DNA of 64,000 nucleotides from Chloroflexota bacterium (GCA_016234485.1 JACRBL010000029.1:1-64000), one strand, 5' to 3'; positions 1-8,033 are shown, numbered from the stretch's first letter. Numbers and translations: made by a program. Notes: generated by a model not told the origin, from the sequence alone.

Positions 1-71
1 CTTTGCAGCTTTTCATAGTCCGGGCATCCTTGGTTTGGACAAAAGTCTCCAGCTTTGGCTAACTCCGCCAT
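1..71 (-). mobile_element. IS1-like transposase, N-terminal fragment (cut by window edge)
   Basis: Read on the minus strand, an ATG at 71 preceded by a GGAGGCGGT ribosome site opens a frame that runs off the window. The 23 visible residues begin MAELAKAGDFCPNQGCPDYE, a Cys-x4-Cys-Pro-Asp-Tyr zinc-finger start typical of the InsA-like N-terminus of IS1-type transposases in Chloroflexota and cyanobacteria (family knowledge). No terminal inverted repeat can be identified with certainty. It could instead be a small zinc-ribbon regulator. The call rests on 23 residues only. Confidence 0.5.
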
Positions 72-135
72 ACCGCCTCCGAATATCCAATGTTTGCCTA
101 TCTATACCTTATTTCAACCACACCCAACAGGGTGA

Positions 136-216
136 CTACCTGAAAATCAAATAGAACAAAATCCCGCTCACCAGTACGATTGCCGCGGCCACCGCGAACA
201 ACATTGTCAAACTCAT
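136..216 (-). CDS. Small single-pass membrane protein (26 aa)
   Basis: An ATG at 216 with a strong ribosome site (ACGGAGGCAAAAATG) opens a 26-codon frame ending in TAG at 136. The product starts MSLTMLFAVAAAIVLVSGIL and ends FYLIFR, so it is almost entirely one hydrophobic helix with a basic C-terminus. It lies between the transposase fragment and the divergent priA promoter. It is not a recognised family. The good ribosome site and coherent membrane helix argue for a real microprotein, but a chance ORF cannot be excluded. Confidence 0.5.
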   Translation of the reverse strand: MSLTMLFAVAAAIVLVSGILFYLIFR

Positions 217-272
217 TTTTGCCTCCGTTTGTCGCATGGAAACGATGACGCGAATTATATACTGAAAGTCAG

Positions 273-287
273 TATAATCGCCTCATG
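273..287 (+). promoter_or_regulatory. Leaderless promoter of priA
   Basis: TATAAT at 273-278 is followed by six bases and then the priA ATG at 285. There is no Shine-Dalgarno sequence. Transcription starting about seven bases after the -10 box would begin at the A of the ATG. No good -35 box is visible. Confidence 0.65.
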
Positions 288-2813
288 TTTGCGCGCCTTG
301 CCGTCAACCTGCCCGCCGTGAGCGGGATGTTCGATTACGCCATCCCCGATGAACTCGCGGGACAGGTGGGTCTCGGCTCGCTCGTCACCGCGCCGTTTGG
401 AAATCAGACCGTGCAGGGCGTGGTGATGGACTTGCTGGATGAGCCCTCCGTCGCCGCGACCAAGTCGCTCGAATCTCTGCTCGACCCTCTGGCGGTCTTC
501 TCCGTCGCGCAGATGGAACTGGCGAAATGGATCGCCGCGCATTACCTGCAATCCCTCGCGTCCGTGATCGGGATGATGTTGCCGACGGGGTTGAGTCAGC
601 AGGCGGACACGATATTCGATATTCGATATTCGAATACCGAATTATCGAATATCGAATTATCAGCCGTTGCCTCTCGACTTGTACAACTGCTACAGGAAAA
701 GGGAGCCCTCCGCGGCCGCCAGATTGACCGTCACTTCGCGAAAGTGGACTGGCGCAAGTCGGCGGATTGGCTGGCGAAGCGTGGGGTTCTGCGGAAGCAA
801 TCCGTTTTGCCGCCGCCGCGCGTCCGTCCGAAATTCATCCGTGTCGCGCAACTGGCCGTCACCCCCGCCGAAGCGGACGCCGCGCTGCCCGACCTCGGCA
901 CGAAGCAGACATTAGCGCGACGACAGGCCGCGCTCCAGTTCCTCGTCCGCGCCGTAGACGCGGTCAACCTCTCGTGGGTCTACGCCGAAAGCGGATGTAA
1001 CCTCGCAGACTTGGAACATCTGGAAGAGTTGGGATTGATTCGCCTGTTCGAGTCGGAGATATTTCGCGATCCGTTGGAGAGGGTAGAGAAGAGAACAGAG
1101 AATAGAGGAATAGAGAATAACCCGATCGTGTTGACGCTTGAGCAGGAAACTGCATTGAAAGAAATCCTCGCCACGCTCGCCAATCGCCAATCGCCAATCG
1201 CCAATTACCTCCTCCACGGTGTCACCAGTTCGGGCAAGACCGAAGTCTACCTCCGCGCCGCGGAAGAGACGGTGAGACAAGGCAGGCAGGTTATTGTCCT
1301 CGTGCCAGAGATCGCGCTGACTCCTCAAACCGTGAGGCGCTTCCTGGCGCGCTTCCCTGGGCAGGTGGGACTCGTTCACTCGAAACTGTCCGAAGGCGAG
1401 CGCTACGATACCTGGCGACGCGCCCGCGCGGGCAAACTCAAGATCATCATCGGCGCGCGCTCGGCTTTGTTCGCGCCGCTTCCCAACATCGGCCTCATCG
1501 TCGTGGACGAGTGCCACGACAGTTCGTATTACCAGTCTGAGCAACCGTTCTATCACGCGGTCACGTCCGCGCAGGAATACGCCCGTCTCTGCGGCGCGGT
1601 CTGCCTCCTCGGCTCTGCCACCCCCACCATCGAACAACGCTTCCACAGTTCCCCTCTTCCGTACTCGGGAGACGGGTTAGGGATGGGTGCCGACTCTCCT
1701 TCCCTGGAAGGGAAGGAGCCGGGGGTTAGGTACCTCTCCCTCCCTCACCGCGTCACCGACTCGCAACTCCCCCCCGTCTCCATCGCGGACATGCGCGCGG
1801 AATTAAAGTCAGGCAACCGCGGCATCTTCAGCCGCGCCCTCGCCGAATCCCTCGCGGAGACTCTCTCGCGCGGCGAGCAGGCCATCCTCTTCCTCAACCG
1901 CCGCGGCACGGCCACCTACATTTTTTGCCGCAACTGCGGCACAACCCTCAAATGTCCCAACTGCGATACGCCGCTCACTTACCATGTTGAACGTTTAACG
2001 TTAAACGTTCAACCATCAACAGATGCTTTGCTTTGCCATCGTTGCGGTTATCAAAGACGCTTGCCCAAAACCTGCTCCGTCTGCAAAAGCGACCAGATCC
2101 GCCAATACGGCCTCGGCAGTGAAAAAGTGGAAAGCGACGTGCAGGCCATGTTCCCGCAGGCGCGCACCCTGCGCTGGGATTGGGAGACCACTCGTCAAAA
2201 AGACGCGCACGACATCATCCTGACTCACTTCGCCAACCACCAGGCCGATATTCTGGTCGGGACGCAAATGCTCGCCAAAGGACTCGACTTGCCGCTGGTG
2301 ACTCTCGTGGGCATCGTCCTCGCGGACGTGGGACTCAACCTGCCCGACCCGTTCGCTTCCGAGCGGACCTTTCAGGTGTTGACCCAAGTCGCGGGCCGCG
2401 CTGGCCGTTCGGCGCGTGGCGGACGGGTGATTCTGCAAACCTTCATGCCCGATCATTATGTCATCCAAGCCGCGGCAGGGCATGACGTGGACGGCTTCCA
2501 AAAACGCGAGGGCGAGTATCGGCGTCAGTTGGGCTACCCGCCGTACGGTCGAGTGACGCGGCTGGAATATCGTCACCGCGACGCGGCCAAGGCCGAGTCC
2601 GAATCGCAGCGCGTCCTGCAAATCCTGCAAGAAAAACTGAAAACTGAACGCCGAACACTGACCACTGTTTCAGCCGTCCCATGTTTCTTCGCCAAGTCCG
2701 ATGGAGTCTATCGCTGGCAAGTGATCCTGCGCGGACCCGACCCTGCCTCGTTGTTGCGTGGCCTGCGTCTCGATGATTGGCGCGTCGAGGTGGAACCGAT
2801 TAGTTTGTTGTAA
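285..2813 (+). CDS. priA: Primosomal replication restart helicase PriA
   Basis: Superfamily 2 3'-5' DNA helicase that reloads the replisome at stalled forks. Visible features: an N-terminal DNA-binding region, Walker A GVTSSGKTEVY, a Walker B motif reading VVDECHDSSY (most PriA proteins have DEEHD, so a Glu-to-Cys variant), eight zinc-binding Cys in CxxC pairs (CRNC, CPNC, CHRC, CSVC), and the late helicase motifs GTQMLAKGLD and QVAGRAGR. At 842 residues it is longer than the usual 730-810. The excess maps to up to six repeat-derived in-frame segments (listed separately) at loops between conserved motifs; helicase and zinc motifs are intact. Leaderless start at 285. The gene is probably functional. 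Confidence 0.96.
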   Translation: MFARLAVNLPAVSGMFDYAIPDELAGQVGLGSLVTAPFGNQTVQGVVMDLLDEPSVAATKSLESLLDPLAVFSVAQMELAKWIAAHYLQSLASVIGMMLPTGLSQQADTIFDIRYSNTELSNIELSAVASRLVQLLQEKGALRGRQIDRHFAKVDWRKSADWLAKRGVLRKQSVLPPPRVRPKFIRVAQLAVTPAEADAALPDLGTKQTLARRQAALQFLVRAVDAVNLSWVYAESGCNLADLEHLEELGLIRLFESEIFRDPLERVEKRTENRGIENNPIVLTLEQETALKEILATLANRQSPIANYLLHGVTSSGKTEVYLRAAEETVRQGRQVIVLVPEIALTPQTVRRFLARFPGQVGLVHSKLSEGERYDTWRRARAGKLKIIIGARSALFAPLPNIGLIVVDECHDSSYYQSEQPFYHAVTSAQEYARLCGAVCLLGSATPTIEQRFHSSPLPYSGDGLGMGADSPSLEGKEPGVRYLSLPHRVTDSQLPPVSIADMRAELKSGNRGIFSRALAESLAETLSRGEQAILFLNRRGTATYIFCRNCGTTLKCPNCDTPLTYHVERLTLNVQPSTDALLCHRCGYQRRLPKTCSVCKSDQIRQYGLGSEKVESDVQAMFPQARTLRWDWETTRQKDAHDIILTHFANHQADILVGTQMLAKGLDLPLVTLVGIVLADVGLNLPDPFASERTFQVLTQVAGRAGRSARGGRVILQTFMPDHYVIQAAAGHDVDGFQKREGEYRRQLGYPPYGRVTRLEYRHRDAAKAESESQRVLQILQEKLKTERRTLTTVSAVPCFFAKSDGVYRWQVILRGPDPASLLRGLRLDDWRVEVEPISLL
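611..661 (+). repeat. In-frame ATATTCG/CGAATATC repeat in priA
   Basis: Tandem GATATTC units followed by their complement (CGAATATCGAATTATC) form a long palindrome read in frame as an Ile/Asn/Glu/Leu/Ser-rich stretch. The same unit type recurs inside the SbcC gene at 13998-14072. Confidence 0.8.
1087..1121 (+). repeat. In-frame AGAGAATAGAG-type repeat in priA
   Basis: Short units around AGAGAACAGAGAATAGAGGA are read in frame as charged residues just before the helicase core. The reverse complement (CTCTGTTCTCTACTCTCTAC) lies at the 3' end of the membrane-protein gene near 21055-21075. Confidence 0.7.
1178..1208 (+). repeat. In-frame 7-nt tandem repeat in priA
   Basis: Four successive 7-nt units (CAATCGC three times, then CAATTAC) precede the Walker A motif. 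They encode ANRQSPIANY. Related CAATAGC units occur at 2857-2877, and the complement occurs in frame at 22519-22537. Confidence 0.8.
1650..1728 (+). repeat. In-frame G/C-rich hairpin element in priA
   Basis: About 78 nt with hairpins such as CTCCTTCCC...GGGAAGGAG and a terminal GGGGGTTAGG. It lies between the SATPTIEQ motif and the conserved LPHRV segment, where PriA proteins normally have a short linker. It is related to the intergenic elements at 49969-49998 and 51821-51895, which share the GGGTTAGGGTGAGG end. Confidence 0.75.
1984..2022 (+). repeat. In-frame TTGAACGTTAAACG repeat in the priA zinc-binding region
   Basis: The palindromic stretch TTGAACGTTTAACGTTAAAC lies between the second and third CxxC pairs. 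Both flanking zinc-binding motifs are intact. Copies of the same unit occur at 46495-46518, 47508-47540 and 47981-48008. Confidence 0.8.
2630..2671 (+). repeat. In-frame CTGAA(A)ACTGA repeat in priA
   Basis: Units of the form ACTGAAAACTGAACGCC and ACACTGACCACTG occupy a C-terminal linker. Related ACTGATCACTGATGACTG units lie at 48500-48537, 20976-21008 and, in frame, at 13488-13530. Confidence 0.7.
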
Positions 2814-2823
2814 TGCGCATCCA

Positions 2824-2880
2824 TATACGAAATACGTAACACGCAATACGAATCCTCATTTACCAATAGCCAATAGGAGA
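2824..2880 (+). repeat. Intergenic short-unit repeats upstream of the O-methyltransferase
   Basis: Two unit types lie side by side: ACGAAATACGTAACACGC-AATACG and CCAATAGCCAATAGG. The second ends in ATAGGAGA, so the ribosome site of the next gene appears to come from the repeat. Matching ATTACGTATTGCGTG units are at 19118-19146 and 21020-21046. Confidence 0.7.
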
Positions 2881-2885
2881 ACTTT

Positions 2886-3533
2886 ATGAGTACAGACCTG
2901 ATTTCCCCCCAAGTTTCGCAATACCTCGATAGCCTCGTCCCGCCGCGCGAACCTGAAATGCAAAAAATGGAAGAGATCGCGGCGAAGACGAATTTTCCGA
3001 TCATCGGCCCCGCTTCGGGCTATCTTTGTTATCTCGTCACGCGCATGATCGGCGCTCGGCGCGTTTTTGAACTCGGCTCGGGCTACGGCTATTCCACGGC
3101 GTGGTTCGCGAAGGCTGTGATGGAAAACGGGGGCGGGGAGGTGCATCACGTCGTCTGGGACGCGGACCTGTCGAAACGCGCCCGCGGCCACTTGTCCGCG
3201 CTGGGATGCGAGGACGCGGTCATGTATCGGGTGGGTGAGGCCGTCCAAACCCTGCGCGAGACCGTTGGGCCGTTCGACGTCATCTTCAACGACATTGACA
3301 AGGAAGGTTATCCCGCCTCGCTCGATGTCATCGAGTCGAAACTGCGCGTGGGCGGCGTCCTCATCATTGACAACATGCTCTGGCACGGACGGATTTTTGA
3401 CGCGTCGGACAAATCTCCCGCCACCGAGGGCGTGCGCGAGTTCACCCGCCGCATCACGCGTGACCCAAAGTGGGCCGCCGCGCTGACGCCGATCCGCGAC
3501 GGGCTAATTGTGGCGATGCGAACGGGCGCTTGA
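2886..3533 (+). CDS. Class I SAM-dependent O-methyltransferase (caffeoyl-CoA/catechol OMT family)
   Basis: A 215-residue methyltransferase expected to transfer the SAM methyl group to a hydroxyl acceptor in a metal-dependent way. The SAM motif is FELGSGYGYSTAWFA (about residue 60). DVIFNDIDKEGYP is the metal-binding Asp motif of this family, and GGVLIIDNMLWHG carries the conserved Asp-Asn. Length fits the family. Start at 2886 has an ATAGGAGA ribosome site. The natural substrate cannot be read from the sequence; many bacterial members act on small phenolics. It follows priA after a repeat-filled gap and is probably a separate transcription unit. Confidence 0.88.
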   Translation: MSTDLISPQVSQYLDSLVPPREPEMQKMEEIAAKTNFPIIGPASGYLCYLVTRMIGARRVFELGSGYGYSTAWFAKAVMENGGGEVHHVVWDADLSKRARGHLSALGCEDAVMYRVGEAVQTLRETVGPFDVIFNDIDKEGYPASLDVIESKLRVGGVLIIDNMLWHGRIFDASDKSPATEGVREFTRRITRDPKWAAALTPIRDGLIVAMRTGA

Positions 3534-3605
3534 AACGCCCAGCCGACGCAGGTTGGCTTCGCAAATGTTGATGCGACTTCCAGTCGCCGAACGGGATTAA
3601 TTTGC

Positions 3606-3632
3606 TATAATCGCCACAATCTTTTAAAAGGA
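3606..3632 (+). promoter_or_regulatory. Promoter -10 and ribosome site of the 3640 operon
   Basis: TATAAT at 3606-3611 and AAAAGGAG at 3626-3632 precede the ATG at 3640. Unlike the leaderless genes, this operon keeps a short leader with a Shine-Dalgarno sequence. Confidence 0.6.
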
Positions 3633-3639
3633 GAATGCA

Positions 3640-4536
3640 ATGGAATCATTCACTCGTGGTTGGAACTTTCTTAAGCAGGCCTGGGGCATGGCCTTCAAGG
3701 ACAAGGATCTGATTAAGCCGTCCATTTATGCTTTGATTGTCGGCGGCATCATTTCGATCATTGGCATCATCCCCATCATTGGCGTGGCGATGTTGACGGG
3801 CGGTTCGGATTTTGGCAACATCGTGTTATTCGTGATGGGCGCCATCCTGGTCTTCGTGCAGTTCATTGTCAGTTACGTTTTTTCCGCGATGACCGTTTAC
3901 CTGATCTATGGTTATCTTTCGGAAGGCGACGGCCGCATGGACAAAGCCTGGGCGATCGTGCGCCGCGACCTCTTTGATATTGCCACGCTCGCGGCGGCCT
4001 CGACAGTTGTGAACCTGATTAAGAGCGCGGCCAACCGCAACAAAAAAAGCGGGATTGGCGCGGCAGTGGCGCGAGCGGGCGCGGGTCTGCTCGATACGCT
4101 GTGGACGGAAGCCGCCCTGCTCATTTTGCCCGCCATGGTGATTGACGATTTGAATCTCAAGAAGGGCATGGAGCGCGTCTGGAATATCACCAAAGGCAAC
4201 CTCTTACTCATCGGCATCAGCACCGTCGGCGTTAAGTGGGTGACGGGCCTGATCGGCTTTGTGCTTGGCATGATCGGCGCGGTGATCGGGTTTGCCATCG
4301 GCGGCGGAGCCGCCTATGCTTCGGGCGGAGACGCCACCCTGAGCGTGGTCGGAATCGCCATCGGCTTCCTGATCTTTTTCTTCTTTATCATCCTTGCCAG
4401 TGTGATCAGTTCCTATACCGGCACGGCCTATCACACCTGCCTTTATATTTGGGCGCGTGATGTAGAGACCGCGCAGGAAAAAGGCGCCTCGGGACAGGCG
4501 GCCGCGCCCGCTCCTTTGGCCGCCGTGTTGCATTAA
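3640..4536 (+). CDS. Polytopic membrane protein (DUF6159-like)
   Basis: A 298-residue protein with about six hydrophobic segments, several Gly-rich (for example FGNIVLFVMGAILVF and IGFVLGMIGAVIGFAIGGG), and a short Ala-rich cytosolic tail. The pattern resembles the DUF6159/glycerophosphoryl-diester-phosphodiesterase membrane-domain group (from memory). No catalytic motif is seen. It is the first gene of a tight operon: two bases separate it from the phosphoribosyltransferase, which is followed one base later by a Crp/Fnr regulator. The function of the operon is unknown. Confidence 0.7.
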   Translation: MESFTRGWNFLKQAWGMAFKDKDLIKPSIYALIVGGIISIIGIIPIIGVAMLTGGSDFGNIVLFVMGAILVFVQFIVSYVFSAMTVYLIYGYLSEGDGRMDKAWAIVRRDLFDIATLAAASTVVNLIKSAANRNKKSGIGAAVARAGAGLLDTLWTEAALLILPAMVIDDLNLKKGMERVWNITKGNLLLIGISTVGVKWVTGLIGFVLGMIGAVIGFAIGGGAAYASGGDATLSVVGIAIGFLIFFFFIILASVISSYTGTAYHTCLYIWARDVETAQEKGASGQAAAPAPLAAVLH

Positions 4537-4538
4537 CT

Positions 4539-5045
4539 ATGTTGCCCAATGCCCGCCGCGAACTCGTGACCTGGGAAGACGTGGATCGTCTCATTGATCA
4601 ACTTCTCCCGCAATTCCGCCGCGAATTTACCGCGATGGTGATGATCACGCGCGGCGGGATCGTGCCTGGCGGTCTGCTCGCGCAAGCCATGGATATTACA
4701 CACGTGCTGACGGCCGCGGTCAACTTCCCCGCTCAGATAGCCAGCGAGAAAGCCAAACTGATGGCCTGGCCCGACTTTCTGCAATTCCCCACCGACGATC
4801 TGTTGCGCGGACGTCCCACCCTGATCGTGGACGATGTATGGGGTTCGGGGCGGACGATGGCCGCGGTGAAGAACCGCGTCTCTTCGGCGGGCGGCTTTCC
4901 CGAAACCTGCGTTCTGCATTTCAACCCATATCGGAATCTGTTTGGCGGAGCGCGCCCCGATTATTACGCCGCGGTCACGGACGCGTTCATCATTTACCCC
5001 TGGGAAATCCAGCGCGGCGGCGATGAGGTTTTTCTCCCGAGTTAA
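4539..5045 (+). CDS. Phosphoribosyltransferase-domain protein
   Basis: A 168-residue type I phosphoribosyltransferase fold. The PRPP-binding signature is LIVDDVWGSGRTM (two acidic residues followed by the Gly-Ser-Gly-Arg-Thr loop). The segment MVMITRGGIVPGGLLAQ is the pyrophosphate loop. Size and motifs resemble the xanthine/hypoxanthine PRTase-like group, but the hood region that selects the base does not let me name a substrate. It begins two bases after the membrane protein stop and ends one base before the next gene, so translation is probably coupled. Confidence 0.82.
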   Translation: MLPNARRELVTWEDVDRLIDQLLPQFRREFTAMVMITRGGIVPGGLLAQAMDITHVLTAAVNFPAQIASEKAKLMAWPDFLQFPTDDLLRGRPTLIVDDVWGSGRTMAAVKNRVSSAGGFPETCVLHFNPYRNLFGGARPDYYAAVTDAFIIYPWEIQRGGDEVFLPS

Positions 5046-5046
5046 G

Positions 5047-5727
5047 ATGCGCATTCTCCACTCTGATAAATCGCAACGGCTTAAGTTGTTGCGAAGCAAT
5101 GAATATTTCGACACCATGCCCGATTCCCTTTTGGATCGGATCACGGGTCACATGCAGTTGCGCGAATACGAGCGCGGCGAAGTTTTCTTTTGGGAGGGGG
5201 ACGCAGGCGACGGTTTGTATATCGTCGAAAACGGAAGCGCAAAAATTTATCGCGTCTCGCCGCAGGGACGGCAGTACATCGTCCGCATTTTGCAGGAGGC
5301 CGATACCTTTGCCGAAGTCCCCGCGTTTGATGGCGGCGCGAACCCCGTCAACGTGGAGTCGTTGGAGACCTGTTCCGTGTGGGTGATTGACGGCGATACC
5401 CTGCGCGAACTTGTCCTTTCGCATCCGCACTTCGCGCAGAAGGTGTTGGAAAACTTCGGGCGCATGTTGCGCGGCATGGTGCGGCAGGTGAGCGAGATGG
5501 CCTTCTACCAGGTCACGCATCGGCTGGCGCGGCTCATCAACGAGACCGCCGTGGATGACGCCCTCGCCGCCCACATGACGCAGGAGCAGATGGCCGCGCG
5601 GTTGGGGACAGTCCGCGAGGTGGTGGCCCGCTCCCTTAAAGAGTTGGAGCGAAGCGGCGCCATCAAAGTGGAAAACCGTCGCATCCACATTGTGGACGAG
5701 ACGGCTTTCAATCAGTGGATGAACTAA
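5047..5727 (+). CDS. Crp/Fnr-family transcriptional regulator
   Basis: A 226-residue regulator: cyclic-nucleotide-binding beta-roll (about residues 20-135, including GEVFFWEGDAGDGLYIVENG), a long dimer helix, then a winged helix with recognition segment MAARLGTVREVVARSLKEL. There are no N-terminal Cys for an FeS cluster, so oxygen sensing of the classical Fnr type is not expected. The frame is open back to 4942, but the ATG at 5047, one base after the preceding stop, is preferred because the protein then starts at the normal domain border. A Crp/Fnr-like palindrome lies upstream of nrfH (8618-8635); a link to this regulator is only inferred. Confidence 0.9.
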   Translation: MRILHSDKSQRLKLLRSNEYFDTMPDSLLDRITGHMQLREYERGEVFFWEGDAGDGLYIVENGSAKIYRVSPQGRQYIVRILQEADTFAEVPAFDGGANPVNVESLETCSVWVIDGDTLRELVLSHPHFAQKVLENFGRMLRGMVRQVSEMAFYQVTHRLARLINETAVDDALAAHMTQEQMAARLGTVREVVARSLKELERSGAIKVENRRIHIVDETAFNQWMN

Positions 5728-5730
5728 ACG

Positions 5731-5769
5731 AACTCCAGGTCTCATCGAAAGACCAGGAGTTTTTTTTGT
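5731..5769 (+). terminator. Rho-independent terminator after the Crp/Fnr gene
   Basis: Hairpin ACTCCAGGTCT / AGACCAGGAGT (one mismatch) is followed by eight T. Confidence 0.85.
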
Positions 5770-6219
5770 TTAAGGCAGGGGCTTGAAGTTGTTGACGTAA
5801 TACGAGATTTCGTCGTCTATGGCCATCTTGATGAAATCCACTTTGATCGCGGCGGGGAAGCCGTACTGCGCGTCATACGTGACCTGGATCTCCTCGGCCT
5901 CTGACGCGTTTTTCTCGGCGAGGGCGAAGAGCCTTTCGATGCTGGCGGCTTCCTCGATGTATTGGGCAAATTCGCCCTCCACCGCCTTTCCATTCACGTC
6001 CGTCATCGAGACGATTTTGCCGTCCTTCACTTCCACGGCGATCGGCATGATCTCCGTGAATGGGCAAAAGCAGGAAATCATCAACTCGAAGGTGTAGTGG
6101 GTGACTTTTGCCGCGTCCCATTTTTCGCGGTTCGTTTGCATCTCCGAAGAAGTTCCGCCGCACGCGGAAAGCGTGAGCGCCAGGACGAGCAGGGATAACA
6201 GTAAAGTTTGTTTTTTCAT
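5770..6219 (-). CDS. Secreted lipoprotein, DUF6174-like
   Basis: A 149-residue exported lipoprotein starting MKKQTLLLSLLVLALTLSAC, with a perfect lipobox (LSAC). The frame is open to 6342, but the ATG at 6219 has an AAGGAG site and places the signal peptide at the N-terminus. The mature part contains YTFELMISCFCPF and VEVKDGKIVS, features of the DUF6174 family (from memory), a small extracytoplasmic domain of unknown function. It is convergent with the Crp/Fnr gene and follows the repeat-bearing gap downstream of nrfA. Confidence 0.78.
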   Translation of the reverse strand: MKKQTLLLSLLVLALTLSACGGTSSEMQTNREKWDAAKVTHYTFELMISCFCPFTEIMPIAVEVKDGKIVSMTDVNGKAVEGEFAQYIEEAASIERLFALAEKNASEAEEIQVTYDAQYGFPAAIKVDFIKMAIDDEISYYVNNFKPLP

Positions 6220-6368
6220 TTTGGATTCTCCTTGTGGAATGTAGACGAATTCAATGGAAATTAGTTCCCGCAAATGTTCCGCCAGAAATTGTACTGCTGA
6301 ATTCGGCAGTGCAACTACCGTGCAACCCCAAAAGTAAATCACAGTTTCATAGAAACACTACTGGTAAC

Positions 6369-6442
6369 CGTCATTGCTCGCCTGCACTGCACCGAACGCA
6401 GGGCAAGTGTCGTCGGGGAGAGCGCCCTCCTCGCAATGACGG
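6369..6442. repeat. CATTGCGAG dispersed repeat, copy 1 (short)
   Basis: Begins CGTCATTGCTCG and ends CTCGCAATGACGG, so the ends are inverted repeats. It contains the CTGCACTGCACCGAACGCAG and CAAGTGTCG modules. Five copies occur in the window. It and the nrfA terminator fill most of the 306-bp gap between 6220 and 6525. Confidence 0.85.
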
Positions 6443-6477
6443 GACTTACAGGCGCTGTAAGGTAGCAAATTTGTAGA

Positions 6478-6508
6478 ACAAAAACTCCCCTCGCAATGGA
6501 GGGGAGTC
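6478..6508 (-). terminator. Terminator of nrfHA
   Basis: Read on the minus strand, ACTCCCCTC / GAGGGGAGT forms a nine-pair stem followed by TTTTTGTT, just after the nrfA stop. Confidence 0.85.
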
Positions 6509-6525
6509 TGGTTGCTAATCTTGCA

Positions 6526-7860
6526 TTACTGGGCAGGAGCGTAATACGTTCCCGTCTTCAGCAGGGACGGATCGTTCGCGGCCTGCGCGGCGAGCATCTG
6601 CGCCTGGCGGGCCAGGTTGGTGGCATCCGCGCAGATTTTGAGCGCGTACTCGGGGTTGTGGAAGCCCGTTGAGTTTTCCGCCGAGAGGAAGTCCCACATA
6701 TATTGGGCTTCGCGGTGCAACTGGCGGGCCTGGTCGAGCAGGGCCGCGTCCGAGTTGGGGTTGGCCGCGGCGGCCTTGATGGCGTTGATCGCGTCAATGA
6801 TGGCGTCTTCGGTGGCGATCTTCGTGTTGGCAACCTGGTCCTGGATGGTGTTCACGCGGCGGACGACATATTCAACGTCGGTGTGGCACTGTCCGCAGGC
6901 TTGTTCGGGATTGATGAGCGGGCTATGCACGTCATGGCTGGAATACTTGGCCGCGCCGTCGCTGACGTAGGGCATGTGGCAGTCGGCGCAGGAGACGCCC
7001 GCGTTGTAGTGCGTGGAACCAGCGGTGAAGAATTCATACTCAGGATGCTGGGCCTTGAGCATGGGCGTGCCAGCGTCGGGATACTCCCAATCCTTGAAGC
7101 CAATTTCATTGTAGTAAGAAATGATCTGGTCAATTTGCGTGCCCTTCGCCCACGGGAAGGTGAGATATTTATCGGGGCCAGCGAAATAATATTCCACGTG
7201 GCAATTGGCGCACACGACCGTTCGCATTTCTTGGCGAGAGAAGGTAGTCCAATCCTTGCCTTGCGCTTCGAGACCTTCGATGAGCGCGGGGTTGGTGGCG
7301 ATCAGGCGCATGGTTTCGGCTTCATGGCAGTTGGCGCATCCGATGGCGTTGTTGATATTGGGAGTCATTTCATTGAACGTCATGGCATCATAGGCGGCCA
7401 TGCCCATATCCGTCCACAAGCCTGGGTTGTTACTGCTTTTGCACGAGTAGCAGGTGGCGGGCGTGTGCTTGGGATCCTCGTCGTTCAGGTTGAGCCGCTT
7501 GGTCGCGCGGACATCTTCCAGCGCATTGGCGTGGCCGCGGTCGTCGTTGTAATCCTTGCTGAAAGGGTATCCCGCAAAAAGGATCTTCTGACGCGGATCG
7601 CGTTCGAGCCACGAGAAGGCCGAGGAACCGCCGTAGGTGGTGTCAATGTTGTTGGTGGCGGTTTTCTGCAAACCGTCATATTGATTGGGGAAGTTCTTGC
7701 CCCACACCGACGAATCGGGTTCCATCGCCTTCACTTCCACGAGCGGTTCAAAGGCGCGTCCCTGCGCGGGCTGATTCTTCTGGAAGACCAGAACGCCAGC
7801 CAAAACGGCGGCCAACACCACGATGATGCCGACCAGAAGGATGGTTGAGTATTTCTGCAT
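6526..7860 (-). CDS. nrfA: Ammonia-forming cytochrome c nitrite reductase, catalytic subunit
   Basis: Periplasm-side pentahaem enzyme reducing nitrite to ammonium with six electrons. The 444 residues show an N-terminal membrane anchor (about 5-27), the diagnostic active-site haem motif CYSCK (137-141), and four CXXCH motifs (CANCH 175 and 217, CADCH 291, CGQCH 322). Catalytic residues are recognisable: RGH at 108-110, Tyr in CHVEYYF, and His in QHPEYEFF. The frame is open back to 8028 through repeat DNA, but the ATG at 7860 with a GAGGAG site is the start. It lies downstream of nrfH; together they form the quinol-linked NrfHA complex. It supports dissimilatory nitrite ammonification or nitrite detoxification. 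Confidence 0.97.
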   Translation of the reverse strand: MQKYSTILLVGIIVVLAAVLAGVLVFQKNQPAQGRAFEPLVEVKAMEPDSSVWGKNFPNQYDGLQKTATNNIDTTYGGSSAFSWLERDPRQKILFAGYPFSKDYNDDRGHANALEDVRATKRLNLNDEDPKHTPATCYSCKSSNNPGLWTDMGMAAYDAMTFNEMTPNINNAIGCANCHEAETMRLIATNPALIEGLEAQGKDWTTFSRQEMRTVVCANCHVEYYFAGPDKYLTFPWAKGTQIDQIISYYNEIGFKDWEYPDAGTPMLKAQHPEYEFFTAGSTHYNAGVSCADCHMPYVSDGAAKYSSHDVHSPLINPEQACGQCHTDVEYVVRRVNTIQDQVANTKIATEDAIIDAINAIKAAAANPNSDAALLDQARQLHREAQYMWDFLSAENSTGFHNPEYALKICADATNLARQAQMLAAQAANDPSLLKTGTYYAPAQ

Positions 7861-7907
7861 GATCGATTCTCCTCTTAAGATTGTTGTTTTGATTTCATTG
7901 GCTCTAT

Positions 7908-8033
7908 CGTCATTGCGAGGAGGGTGTTTTTCCCGACGAAGCAATCTTCGCGTGCGGGAGGGGGATTGCTCCCTGGCGCTGTGCGGCTTAAGCCGTACCA
8001 GGGCAAGTGTCGCAGCGAACGCTCGCAATGAGG
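7908..8033. repeat. CATTGCGAG dispersed repeat, copy 2, between nrfH and nrfA
   Basis: CGTCATTGCGAGGAGGG ... GCTCGCAATGAGG, with GACGAAGCAATC and CTTAAGCCGTACCAGGGCAAG modules. It occupies most of the 196-bp intercistronic space of the nrfHA operon. Confidence 0.85.

Noticed and set aside
7861..8028. 56-codon N-terminal extension of NrfA
   Set aside because: Encoded by the CATTGCGAG repeat; the real signal anchor starts at the ATG at 7860 with a GAGGAG site.
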